NCBI GenBank assembly: GCA_047619485.1
Contig: JBLHKE010000078.1
Coordinates: forward strand, 1 to 16,559
Direction of reading: 5' to 3'
DNA: 16,559 nucleotides
Source of the DNA: JBLHKE01 sp047619485
GTDB lineage: Bacteria > Verrucomicrobiota > Verrucomicrobiia > Verrucomicrobiales > DEV007
Numbering within the stretch: the first letter of the stretch is position 1; each line of letters begins with the position of its first letter. Both the position numbers and the translations under genes were made by a program. A model generated the notes under the pieces. That model was given only the letters and a program-made list of their open reading frames with translations. It did not search any database and was not told the DNA's origin. Shown one piece after another: positions 1 through 7,630 of this stretch.

Positions 1-113
1 GAATTTTAGCCAGCACCAAGGCAGATTTCAGCGATGATAGCGGGCTATTTGAGTTGGAAGCTAACGCGGGTGATGGCCAAAATAACCAGCAGATTGTAGG
101 AGTTATTTACTGA
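1..113 (+). CDS. Possible C-terminal end of an unidentified protein, cut by window edge
   Basis: Reading from base 3, 36 codons are open up to a TGA at 111–113. The translated tail is acidic and polar and ends in QQIVGVIY. The composition looks like a folded domain end rather than random sequence, but no family is recognisable. The gene would start left of the window. It ends about ten bases before a minus-strand dehydrogenase remnant. A frame this short can be open by chance, so this is a weak call. Confidence 0.35.
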   Translation, partial: ILASTKADFSDDSGLFELEANAGDGQNNQQIVGVIY

Positions 114-122
114 CAAGCCCTT

Positions 123-275
123 AGCCCTCTCTGGCACCTTCCCGAGCGAGCCGTCGAACGCCTCTTTGCCCTCGCGCAAACTCCACCCGTAATTGTCACC
201 ATTCTCGATCAGGTTCACCTCTTCACACTTCGCCTGGCCAACATCCGCACACCAGAGGGATGCGGCGTTAGAGGA
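123..275 (-). pseudogene. Remnant of a glucose/sorbosone dehydrogenase-type (PQQ sugar dehydrogenase) gene
   Basis: Read on the minus strand from about 275 down to 123, one frame encodes a stretch containing LWCADVGQAKCEEVNLIE, followed by NGDNYGWSLREGKEAF. This closely follows the conserved 'DVGQ..WEE(V/I).(L/I)I..G.NYGW..REG' signature near the C-terminal part of the beta-propeller in soluble aldose sugar dehydrogenases (GSDH family), which usually oxidise sugars in the periplasm with PQQ. Only about 50 codons survive. A stop codon (282–284) lies just upstream in frame, there is no start codon, and after about base 123 the frame continues into unrelated sequence before stopping at 45–47. 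The fragment is therefore dead. It may be the relic of an intact gene lost when the neighbouring transposable element inserted or recombined. Family recognition is by motif recall, not by a search. Confidence 0.65.
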
Positions 276-304
276 ATGTTTTTAAATTTGTACTAGGTTA
301 GTAT

Positions 305-960
305 GTGCGCAACGGTTGCTCCATACGAGCTGATATACACTCCAACGACGACGGTTTGGTCACTGTTAGTGCGACCCTCCCCCCGGGCGAATCGATGCTC
401 GAGAGCGAGCGTAGAGTGCAGGCAGCCGTCAACAAAATCGGCTGCGCGGCGACCGGCGAGTGCCTGCAACGCTTCGACACCGACGGCGCCAAGCTCGAAG
501 TAGGCGGCCGCAAACTCACCAGCAGCGGACTGCGTCCGAAGGACTGCCAGACCCCCTACGGCGTCACGCCTACTAGCGCTGCAAGGGCGGCGCCACCTAC
601 TGCCCACTGGAATACGGTGCGTGCATCATGCGCACGGCCACACCGCTCTTCGCGATGCAGACATCGTTCAAGTACGCGAACAACGACGCCACCACCGTCG
701 TGCGCGACCTCGAGCAACACGGCCGCAAGGTCACGCGCAGCTACGTGCTCGAGGTCGCCGCCGACGTCGCCTCGGTAGTCGATGAGAAAGACAACTGGAT
801 CGGCAGACACCCTGCATGGAGAGTTCGAAGTGGCGCGCGCTGGCAAGCGCGACGGCACGGCAGAAGCCGAGTCTCTCGACCGTGCCATCAGCTACTTCGG
901 CAACCGCTGGGAACAGTTCTGGGCGAAAGCGACACGCTTCGGCGTTCACGAAGATAAACA
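305..960 (+). pseudogene. Decayed ISKra4-family transposase (frameshifted, internally deleted)
   Basis: Three reading frames joined in order resemble a single ISKra4-family transposase. Frame one (305 to about 568) gives GLVTVSATLPPGESMLESE, then GCAATGECLQRFDTDGAKLE and a QTPYG end, the typical N-terminal region. Frame two (about 571–848) gives CKGGATYCPLEYG, RTATPLFAMQTSFKYA and HGRKVTRSYVLEVA, with an in-frame TAG at 574–576 where a glutamine is expected. Frame three (about 848–960) gives the C-terminal hallmark NRWEQFWAKATRFGV. The catalytic middle of the protein, some 200 residues in intact relatives, is missing between about 790 and 830. The gene therefore carries at least two frameshifts, a nonsense codon and a large deletion, and cannot make active enzyme. 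Terminal inverted repeats and target duplications were not identified. It sits between a dehydrogenase remnant and the end of a DUF1501 gene, marking this edge as a site of past mobile-element activity. Confidence 0.8.
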
Positions 961-1112
961 AACCGAAGCGCAAGAAGAAGATATAGCAGTGACACGAACA
1001 GAACCATATAGATCTATATCCAATTACAGTTTACTAACGGCGCACCCATTTTTCGTAAGTCTCAATGGGATTAGAGATTCCACTTCACAAAACTCAATTG
1101 GGCAGCCGCAAC

Positions 1113-2573
1113 CTACCCGATCAACTCGTCAATCACCTGCCCACCGAACTGCGAGAGCTGTTTGTAGCGTCCGCCGTGGAAGTAGGTGAGTTTGTTGTCA
1201 TCTAGACCCAGAAGGTGCAGCAGCGTCACGTGGAAATCCCGGATCGGGTGTGCCACCTCGACCGCCTCGGCTCCAAGTTCATCTGTTGACCCGACGACTC
1301 CTGGCTTCACACCACCACCAGCGAGCAACATGGCCATCGCGTCAGCATTGTGGCCGCGACCTAGCGAGTAGACGCCTCCGCGCTTGTTGTTGTCGGGCGT
1401 GCGTCCAAACTCGCCAGTCCACACGACGAGCGTGTCGTCGAGCATCCCGCGCAGTTTGAGATCGCGAATAAGAGCTGCCATCGGCTTGTCGACGCTCTTG
1501 ATGCGCGACGAGTGGCCGCGCTCGAGGTAATCGTGGCTATCCCATCCACCGGAGAAAATCTGCACGAAACGTACCCCCTCTTCGACCAGCCGGCGCGCCA
1601 TCAAGCATTGCCGACCAAATGCCGCCGTGGCGGGATCATTGAGGCCGTAACTCTCGCGGATGGATTCGGGCTCGCTGTCGATGTCGATGACATCCGGCAC
1701 GGACATCTGCATGCGGTAGGCTAATTCGTAGCTCTCCATGCGCGACGCCAGCGCCTCGTGTTCCGGGTGTTTTTCGGCGTGTTGCTGGTTGATGAATGAA
1801 AGTTCGTCGAGAGCACGCCGCTGGTGCTCTCGGCTCTTGAACGGCTGAGATTGCAGATCGAGGATCGGCGAACCCTCTGGGCGCAGCGTCGTGCCCTGAA
1901 AATGCGCCGGTAAGAATCCGTTCGACCAATTGCGTGATCCACCTTGTGGCAACGCCAGTTCGGTCATGACGACGTAGCCTGGCAGGTTCCTATTTTCCGA
2001 ACCGAGACCGTAGGTAGCCCAAGAGCCGAGCGCCGGATCACCACCGAGGCGGCTGCCAGTGTTCATGTGAAACAGTGCCTCCGGGTGGTTGAGCGATTCA
2101 GCCTGGCAACCGCGGTAATTGCACAGCTCGTCGGCGACGAACGGATCTGCCAGGTGCTGCCACTGATCCGACATTTCGATATCATTGGCACCGACTTTTC
2201 GCGAACCAAACGGGCTACCGACGAAAAACTTGAAACCGTTTGCAAGGCCGGCAGTGAGCTTCGACTCGGTCTTGTGTAGCTGCTGGAGTTTTGGCTTTGG
2301 ATCGAAGGTATCAATATGGCTCGGCCCGCCCTCCATGAACAGCATGATACAGGCCTTGGCTTTCGGTTCATGCATCGGCCGCTTGATCTCTAGCGGGTTG
2401 GTATTCTGATCGTCTTCAGCAACGAGCTGATCGGTGAAAGCGGCGGCGCCGAGGGAGGCGCTGAGCCCGTAGAGAAACTGGCGGCGGGTGGCGGCGGTGG
2501 AGGGAGGGCGTGAGCAGATCATCGAATGCTTGGGTTGGGTGGCGCTAGTGGGGAAGGTTTGAATATCCAACAC
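1113..2573 (-). CDS. DUF1501 family protein with Tat signal
   Basis: A 486-residue protein of the DUF1501 family, common in planctomycetes and verrucomicrobia and distantly related to alkaline phosphatase/sulfatase-fold enzymes; its reaction is not established. Residues 29–46 form a twin-arginine export signal (TRRQFLYGLSASLGAAAF), so it should cross the inner membrane already folded. Family motifs are GGPSHIDTFDPKP (82–94), GGWDSH (342–347), WTGEFGRTP (385–393) and GRGHN (405–409); these carry Asp, His and Glu residues suited to metal binding. The start taken is GTG at 2571–2573. A strong GGGGAGG site lies 14 nt upstream (2588–2594), a rather long gap; an ATG at residue 18 is an alternative. 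It is the last gene of the operon, 26 nt after the DUF1549/DUF1553 gene, and these two families very commonly occur as neighbours. The length is normal and there is no sign of damage. Confidence 0.92.
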   Translation of the reverse strand: MLDIQTFPTSATQPKHSMICSRPPSTAATRRQFLYGLSASLGAAAFTDQLVAEDDQNTNPLEIKRPMHEPKAKACIMLFMEGGPSHIDTFDPKPKLQQLHKTESKLTAGLANGFKFFVGSPFGSRKVGANDIEMSDQWQHLADPFVADELCNYRGCQAESLNHPEALFHMNTGSRLGGDPALGSWATYGLGSENRNLPGYVVMTELALPQGGSRNWSNGFLPAHFQGTTLRPEGSPILDLQSQPFKSREHQRRALDELSFINQQHAEKHPEHEALASRMESYELAYRMQMSVPDVIDIDSEPESIRESYGLNDPATAAFGRQCLMARRLVEEGVRFVQIFSGGWDSHDYLERGHSSRIKSVDKPMAALIRDLKLRGMLDDTLVVWTGEFGRTPDNNKRGGVYSLGRGHNADAMAMLLAGGGVKPGVVGSTDELGAEAVEVAHPIRDFHVTLLHLLGLDDNKLTYFHGGRYKQLSQFGGQVIDELIG

Positions 2574-2599
2574 GGAATTTTGATATTCCTCCCCAGCAA

Positions 2600-5368
2600 C
2601 TAATACACATAAAGAAACTCATTTGAATTAAACACGAGCACACACACATCCGCCAGAGCCCTCGTCTCCGCACTGACATCCGCGGCTTTCTTATCGCGTT
2701 CGTAATTCTCAAACACCGGCAAGATCTCATCATACTCAAATGGCGATCCGGAGAACTCTTCCACCAGCGAACGTGTAATTTTGGTCGGATAGTCAGCCTT
2801 TGGCGGCTCCACCTTCGCATGATAGACCTGCATCTCCTCCACATAGCGCATCAGATGCGCCAGCTCATCGGCACTCGGCTGGCGGCTAAAGGCCAAGTGA
2901 TAGATCCGCGCGATCTGTTTCTCCAAGCAATCCGCGTCCTCCTGCACCCGCAGCGCAAAGGCGATGCTCCGATCCGTCACGGTATCACTATTCAATAGCG
3001 AGAAGGCCTGCGGCGTCACGGCGGCGGCATCGCGCTCCTCGCAGGAATCGTTCGGATTCGGCTGGTTGAATAGCTCAAGGAATGGATCAGCCTGGCCGCG
3101 CACCCGATAGGCGTAGATCGTGCGGCGATTGCGCTGCGCAGGTGTCGGCGATGGCTGGTAGGCGGGCGCGATCGAGAACTGGATCATGCGCGGCTGCAGC
3201 GCGACCTCCATGTTGATCTCGGGGCGGATCGGGATTCCACCCATCTTCGGATTGAGCTCACCACTGACGCTCAACATCGTATCGCGCATCTCTTCGGCCG
3301 AGAGGCGGCGCGGGGTGAAGTAGGCGAGGAGTTTATTATCGGGATCACGGTGACGCAATTGCTCCATCTCCGGGTGGCGCACCGACTGCCTATAGGTGCC
3401 GGACATCATGATCATCTTGTGCAGGCGCTTGATCTTCCAACCGTTCTCCACGAAATCAGCCGCGAGCCAATCGAGCAGCTGCGGGTGCGTTGGCTTACCG
3501 CCTTTAGCACCGAAGTTGTTCGGGTTGCCGGCGATCGGTTTGGCGAAGTGGTGCTGCCAGATGCGGTTGACGATCGATCGTGAGGCCAACGCATTCTGCG
3601 GGTCCACGACCCATTCGGCAAACGCCTTGCGGCGCCCGTAGACGCTGGTCGGCAGGGCATATGGATCCCCCGGTTTCGCATTCCCGGCCGGGATGCCGAG
3701 AACGCTCAACACACCCGGACTCACCTTGCCACCGGGCGCTTGGTAGGAACCACCCATGAAGATTCGACTATCCGGATCCCAGTGCTTGTCGTGCTTGCGC
3801 TTCGGCTCCATCCGCAGTTTGCGCGCGAACACATTTTTCGGATCGGGACCACTGTAGACCGCCAGCGCGAATGGCTCGTAGCGCTCTAGGCGACGATTCC
3901 AGATCCACTCATCCTGCTCGCGCACCTTTAATCGACCTTTGTCGACGTAGTCCATCCCGACGTGGCGCGGCGGCTTCTTCTCGTCCGGATCGCCCTTGCG
4001 CGCATTGTTGTCTTTATAGGGGAGGTTGTTCTCCTCATACCACCTTTTCGCGGCGGTCTCGCGCTTGTTCACGAGTGCGTTCTTTCTCTGGGTGGCGAAG
4101 TCCAGCAGGCGCTTCACCTCCGCCTTCGAATCGGCGTCGCCTAGCGTCTCGCCCGCACCAAACGGAGCAGGCCGCTCAGCCATCTGAGTGGTCGCGAAGG
4201 TGGCATACATGCGGTAGTAATCGCGGGTCGGCAGCGGGTCAAATTTGTGGTCGTGACATTTAAAACAACGCATCGTCGTCGAGAGAAATGTCTGCCCAAC
4301 CGAGTTGACTACGTCGTCGAGATAGAGCTGACGGGCCTCGCCTTTCATCACCATCGCATTGTCGAACGGCCCCATGCGCAGGAAGCCGGTCGCAACCACC
4401 ATCTCCGGGTCGTTCGCATCGATCTCGTCACCAGCGAGCTGCTCTTTAACAAACTTGTCGTAGGGCTTGTCCTCGTTGAACGAGCGGATCACGTAGTCGC
4501 GATAGCGCCAGGCATTGGAGCGCTCGTAGTCGTTGGAGAACCCAGCCGTGTCAGCGTAGCGTGCGACGTCTAGCCAGTGCTGCCCCCAGCGTTCGCCGTA
4601 GTGCATGCTGGCAAGTAAGCGATCGATCAAGTCGGACCAGGCCTGCTCCGGATCTTTTCTCCACACCTGGCCAAACTCGTAGGTCTCGGCAGGCGTCGGT
4701 GGCAGACCGTGCAGATCGTAGGTCGCGCGCCGGATCAATGTGCGCGAATCTGCCTGCGACGCGGGATTAGCCTTAGCTTGTTTCAATTTTGCACGGACAA
4801 AAATGTCTACCGCATTCGAGTTTGGATCATTCAGCTGCGGCTTCTTGACCGGGCGGAACGCCCAGACGTCTTCCGGCAGGTAGCGCCGATACGTCCAGCC
4901 ATCGCCGAGCCCGCCGATCGTCTTCACCAAGGTTCCATCTTCCGTCACCTCACGGCTGCGCTCTTCGAGACGGATCGCGGTCTGCACCTCTTCGCTCGGC
5001 CAGGGCGCGCCGGCGTTGATCCACTGCGCAACCTCTTCGATTTGCCCCTCGCTGAGACGATCGTTCTCCTTTGGCGGCATTTCGATATCGGGGTCGTCCC
5101 AGCGGATCGCCGTCATCAGGAAACTCTGGTCAGCGTGCCCGAGGACGAGCACTTCCGCACCGATGTCGCTCCCACCTTTGAGATATCCCTCTCGGGTGAG
5201 CGTGTTGAAATCGCCCTTGATCTTCTCCGCGTCATCGCCGTGGCAGCCATTGCACTTCAGGGCAAGCAGAGGACCAACCTTCAACGTAAACAATTTCTCA
5301 GCCTCGCTCGGTGCGGCGGCGCCGGCCGCGGTCGCCAGGATCAAGAATAGGGATAGTTTTTTGAACAT
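2600..5368 (-). CDS. PSCyt1–DUF1549–DUF1553 cytochrome-like exported protein
   Basis: A 922-residue exported protein with the domain order typical of PVC bacteria. Residues 1–19 are a signal peptide (MFKKLSLFLILATAAGAAA). The PSCyt1 domain follows, with a haem c site CNGCH (39–43) and a likely distal Met ligand in EMPP (96–99). DUF1549 (PSCyt2) spans about 185–385 and contains a second CxxCH, CFKCH (368–372). DUF1553 (PSD1) spans about 575–915 and includes SRSIVNRIWQHHF. The protein is inferred to act in the periplasm in electron transfer linked to an unknown oxidation. The ATG at 5366–5368 was chosen because it opens the signal peptide and sits one base after the stop of the upstream FecR–LamG gene (TAA T ATG), implying translational coupling; the frame stays open further upstream but that part has no coding sense. 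It is followed by its usual partner, DUF1501. Confidence 0.93.
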   Translation of the reverse strand: MFKKLSLFLILATAAGAAAPSEAEKLFTLKVGPLLALKCNGCHGDDAEKIKGDFNTLTREGYLKGGSDIGAEVLVLGHADQSFLMTAIRWDDPDIEMPPKENDRLSEGQIEEVAQWINAGAPWPSEEVQTAIRLEERSREVTEDGTLVKTIGGLGDGWTYRRYLPEDVWAFRPVKKPQLNDPNSNAVDIFVRAKLKQAKANPASQADSRTLIRRATYDLHGLPPTPAETYEFGQVWRKDPEQAWSDLIDRLLASMHYGERWGQHWLDVARYADTAGFSNDYERSNAWRYRDYVIRSFNEDKPYDKFVKEQLAGDEIDANDPEMVVATGFLRMGPFDNAMVMKGEARQLYLDDVVNSVGQTFLSTTMRCFKCHDHKFDPLPTRDYYRMYATFATTQMAERPAPFGAGETLGDADSKAEVKRLLDFATQRKNALVNKRETAAKRWYEENNLPYKDNNARKGDPDEKKPPRHVGMDYVDKGRLKVREQDEWIWNRRLERYEPFALAVYSGPDPKNVFARKLRMEPKRKHDKHWDPDSRIFMGGSYQAPGGKVSPGVLSVLGIPAGNAKPGDPYALPTSVYGRRKAFAEWVVDPQNALASRSIVNRIWQHHFAKPIAGNPNNFGAKGGKPTHPQLLDWLAADFVENGWKIKRLHKMIMMSGTYRQSVRHPEMEQLRHRDPDNKLLAYFTPRRLSAEEMRDTMLSVSGELNPKMGGIPIRPEINMEVALQPRMIQFSIAPAYQPSPTPAQRNRRTIYAYRVRGQADPFLELFNQPNPNDSCEERDAAAVTPQAFSLLNSDTVTDRSIAFALRVQEDADCLEKQIARIYHLAFSRQPSADELAHLMRYVEEMQVYHAKVEPPKADYPTKITRSLVEEFSGSPFEYDEILPVFENYERDKKAADVSAETRALADVCVLVFNSNEFLYVY

Positions 5369-5369
5369 A

Positions 5370-6932
5370 TTAGGGTTTTCCGATCTCATACAGCTGGGAG
5401 ATTTCTGCTGCGCTGAGAGCCTCCGAAAAAATGGCGAACTCGTCGATCGCACCATTGAGGTTGCGCACGGCGAAGGCTGGATCGGAACGGTATGGCTCAC
5501 TCCAGTTCCCGATCGATGCCGCACCGATCTTAACCTGCTCTACCAGATAGCCGTCCGGCACCGCCTCGCTGCTGATCTGCTTGCCGTCGACGTAGTGGGT
5601 CACGCGCCGGGTCGTAGTGTCGTAAGTCGAGGCGACCTGCATCCAACGCCCGCTCATCGAGGTATCCCAGATCGGCGGCGAGTAGAAAACGTGTTTGTCG
5701 GGGCGTTCCGAACTCCCCTTTTCGAGTTTTTTTACCGAGAAGAACAGACGCCCGTCCGCCATGATCTGCCAGTGCGGCTCGCTGAGTTCGTGGCCATCGG
5801 TAAGGAACAGCGAGTTCCACCAGCGGTCGAGGCTGTCGATGCGTACCCAGCAGTAAAGTGTAAGCGCAGAGTGGCCACCGGGAATCGTCATGCGTACGCG
5901 GCTGCCCATCGGGCTGAAGTCGAGAGCCTGGCCCTGACGCTCCCAGCGATCGGAAGCACGCTTGGCTCGGACGATCGTCCCATCGCGCCCCGCACCGGAA
6001 ACGTCGTCGACCATCCGATGGCCGTCCTCCTGTCGATCCATCGGAAAATAGGCCAATAGCCGCGGGTCTTGGCGGAGCTTGAGGCTGTGCGCGCGCCATG
6101 CTTCGTATCGCTCGATCTGCGAGTCCTCAAGATCGACGATCCCGGGAAATTGATCGGCACTCGACGCCACAGCACTCCTCTCTCCCTGCGCCGACCAGCG
6201 CAACGAATCGCCATCAACCAAGCGCTGAACCGGCTTCTGCAACGGGTGCCATTCGATCTCGCCATCGAGCACGTGCAACTCAGTATGGCGATCGGTCACG
6301 TCGATCGTGAACTCGGTGCCGAGGTCGACCACATCCCCTTTCGCGGTGCGCACGCGGAAGCCATGCGCTGGCTCGGGAACAATCGCCCGAACCCTACCAA
6401 ACAGCACCGACATTTCCATCGTCGAATGAATCTCAAACTCTGCGGCGCCCTCCAGGATCACGGTCACGCCACTGAACAGATCCAACTGAACGATCCCAGA
6501 TTCCAGGCGCACCATGCCAGCAGGCAAAAGATCACCCCGACCGAAATTTCGCTGATGCGCCCAGACCGCATTCGATTGCTCAGCCAAGACACCGAAGCCC
6601 ACCGCTGCGGGCTCTGGTTTGGTCGCCACCAGCGGCGCAAAATTCCCGGCGCTACCAAATTTCCAACCGAGCACACCGCCAACTAGAAGCAGTGCCGCGG
6701 CAGCGATCCACGGCAGGCGCTGCCGCCAGTTGGTCAGTTCAATGATGTTCGATTCTTCAGCGGCATCTTCGCTCTCGATCTGCAAGGCGGTGTGCAGCTT
6801 CAAGCGCTCGTAGTAGGCCGCACGCGCCTCAAGATTAACATGCAGCTCAGCTTCGAGGCGCAGGAAATCAGCCTCCGAACACGCGCCATCGAGCAGATCG
6901 TCGACGAGTTGGTCTAGCTCGTCGTGTTTCAT
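5370..6932 (-). CDS. FecR-like membrane regulator with C-terminal LamG domain
   Basis: A 520-residue single-pass membrane protein. Residues 1–72 are cytoplasmic and rich in acidic and Leu residues, resembling the N-terminal region of anti-sigma factors. A transmembrane helix lies at about 73–90 (LPWIAAAALLLVGGVLGW). A FecR-type domain spans about 130–250, with the characteristic FRVRTAKGDVVDLGTEFTI (192–210). A LamG/concanavalin-like carbohydrate-binding domain covers about 290–515, ending in NGAIDEFAIFSEALSAAEI (493–511). In PVC genomes such proteins are encoded beside an ECF-like sigma factor and are thought to sense periplasmic glycans and control it; that role is inferred here. The start at 6930–6932 overlaps the sigma stop as ATGA and is preceded at 7 nt by GGGGAGG, so the longer upstream frame is rejected. 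It lies between the sigma gene and the cytochrome gene. Confidence 0.9.
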   Translation of the reverse strand: MKHDELDQLVDDLLDGACSEADFLRLEAELHVNLEARAAYYERLKLHTALQIESEDAAEESNIIELTNWRQRLPWIAAAALLLVGGVLGWKFGSAGNFAPLVATKPEPAAVGFGVLAEQSNAVWAHQRNFGRGDLLPAGMVRLESGIVQLDLFSGVTVILEGAAEFEIHSTMEMSVLFGRVRAIVPEPAHGFRVRTAKGDVVDLGTEFTIDVTDRHTELHVLDGEIEWHPLQKPVQRLVDGDSLRWSAQGERSAVASSADQFPGIVDLEDSQIERYEAWRAHSLKLRQDPRLLAYFPMDRQEDGHRMVDDVSGAGRDGTIVRAKRASDRWERQGQALDFSPMGSRVRMTIPGGHSALTLYCWVRIDSLDRWWNSLFLTDGHELSEPHWQIMADGRLFFSVKKLEKGSSERPDKHVFYSPPIWDTSMSGRWMQVASTYDTTTRRVTHYVDGKQISSEAVPDGYLVEQVKIGAASIGNWSEPYRSDPAFAVRNLNGAIDEFAIFSEALSAAEISQLYEIGKP

Positions 6933-7468
6933 AGTTTTGCCTCCCCGAGACGAAGCTTTCCTTCGATGCATTTCTGCAAACGGTTGCGCAACCGGTGCAG
7001 GGTCACACGCACCCCGGCAACACTGCGCCCCGTTTCGTCGGCGTATGTTTGCAGCGGAGTGTTGTTGAAATAACGATGAGTAATCAGGTTACGATCGGAC
7101 TTCTTCAGCTCGTCAAGACAGGTTCGCAGAGCTGACTGCCGATCATCGAAATCGTCCGCCATCGCCGGCAGTTCGTCGGCGAAAATATCCTCGAGATCCT
7201 CACTGAAAACCAAGCGCAAATCGCGCGCCTTCTGTTTGCGAAAATTCAACACCTCAAAGCGGACGATCGCGAAGATCCATGCTTTAAATTTCGTCCCCAA
7301 CTCGAAATCGGCACGCTTGCGCCAGATTGTAGAGTTCGCCTGCTGCGCCACGTCGGCGGCCGCCGGGTTCCCAGGCAGGAGCGAAGCGACGTATAGCCGC
7401 AACGCGCCCTGGTGCTCGGTCAGCAGTGCGACGAACTCGGAATCTGGTTCTTTGTCGGATTCGGCCAT
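6929..7468 (-). CDS. ECF-like sigma-70 factor, Rhodopirellula/Verrucomicrobium family
   Basis: A 179-residue sigma factor with only regions 2 and 4. Region 2 spans about 15–82 and contains ADVAQQANSTIWRKRADFE (38–56) and FKAWIFAIVRFEVLNFRKQ (61–79). Region 4 spans about 113–168, with the helix-turn-helix LQTYADETGRSVAGVRVTLH (139–158). The pattern fits the Rhodopirellula/Verrucomicrobium sigma subfamily (TIGR02989, from memory). It should direct RNA polymerase to a small regulon, probably including its own operon. It is the first gene of the four-gene unit and overlaps the FecR–LamG gene by 4 nt (ATGA). The ATG at 7466–7468 is preferred because MAESDKEPDSEFVALLTEHQ matches normal family N-termini; a GTG ten codons upstream (7498) is possible, and neither has a good Shine–Dalgarno site. 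It faces away from the giant protease gene across a shared 162-bp intergenic region. Confidence 0.9.
   Translation of the reverse strand: MAESDKEPDSEFVALLTEHQGALRLYVASLLPGNPAAADVAQQANSTIWRKRADFELGTKFKAWIFAIVRFEVLNFRKQKARDLRLVFSEDLEDIFADELPAMADDFDDRQSALRTCLDELKKSDRNLITHRYFNNTPLQTYADETGRSVAGVRVTLHRLRNRLQKCIEGKLRLGEAKL
6940..6946 (-). promoter_or_regulatory. Ribosome binding site of the FecR–LamG gene
   Basis: GGGGAGG on the minus strand lies 7 nt before the ATG at 6930–6932, inside the 3' end of the sigma-factor gene. It fixes the FecR–LamG start. The identical heptamer also precedes the DUF1501 gene (2588–2594), while most other genes in the window have no clear Shine–Dalgarno site. Confidence 0.75.
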
Positions 7469-7575
7469 GGAGGGTTTCGGAGGCAAATGGAGCGGCACTG
7501 AGAAATGTTAACCGGAAATCGTACAAAAGTCATTTTTGGGTGGGTCTTGGAGGGGAATGCTCCTCTCTGCCCCCC

Positions 7576-7603
7576 TTGCGGCATCGGCAACTTAGATTAT
7601 ATT
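7576..7603 (+). promoter_or_regulatory. Candidate promoter of the giant metalloprotease gene
   Basis: TTGCGG (7576–7581) and TATATT (7598–7603), separated by 16 nt, resemble a sigma-70 promoter. The implied transcript would start near 7610 and give a leader of about 20 nt before the ATG at 7631. No Shine–Dalgarno site is seen. The call rests on consensus resemblance only. Confidence 0.3.
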
Positions 7604-7630
7604 TCCGCCCCCCAGTCTGTCACTGCCCCC

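Noticed and set aside
1006..1019. Perfect 14-bp palindrome ATATAGATCTATAT
   Set aside because: AT-rich and isolated next to a decayed transposase; no second copy or gene start depends on it, so no function is supported.
1045..1069. Hairpin CCCATT/AATGGG downstream of the DUF1501 stop as a terminator
   Set aside because: Six weak base pairs, a 13-nt loop and no T-tract on the minus strand; too weak to list.
4709..5350. Plus-strand open frame of 213 codons opposite the PSCyt1 domain
   Set aside because: It is antisense to a domain with clear haem-binding motifs; no family resemblance.
2600..5368. Multihaem cytochrome interpretation from two CxxCH motifs
   Set aside because: Both motifs are standard for PSCyt1 and DUF1549 (PSCyt2) respectively, and the domain order is the usual one, so nothing beyond the known family is implied.
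5369..5524. N-terminal extension of the PSCyt1 protein
   Set aside because: It overlaps the end of the FecR–LamG gene and precedes a good signal peptide whose ATG sits one base after that gene's stop.
5016..6059. Long plus-strand open frame (347 codons) opposite the FecR–LamG and cytochrome genes
   Set aside because: It lies wholly antisense to two strongly supported genes and its translation has no recognisable motif; it is an open shadow caused by skewed codon use.
7505..7630. N-terminal extension of the giant protease from the first in-frame ATG
   Set aside because: The extension lacks coding character and would bury the clear signal peptide that starts at 7631.
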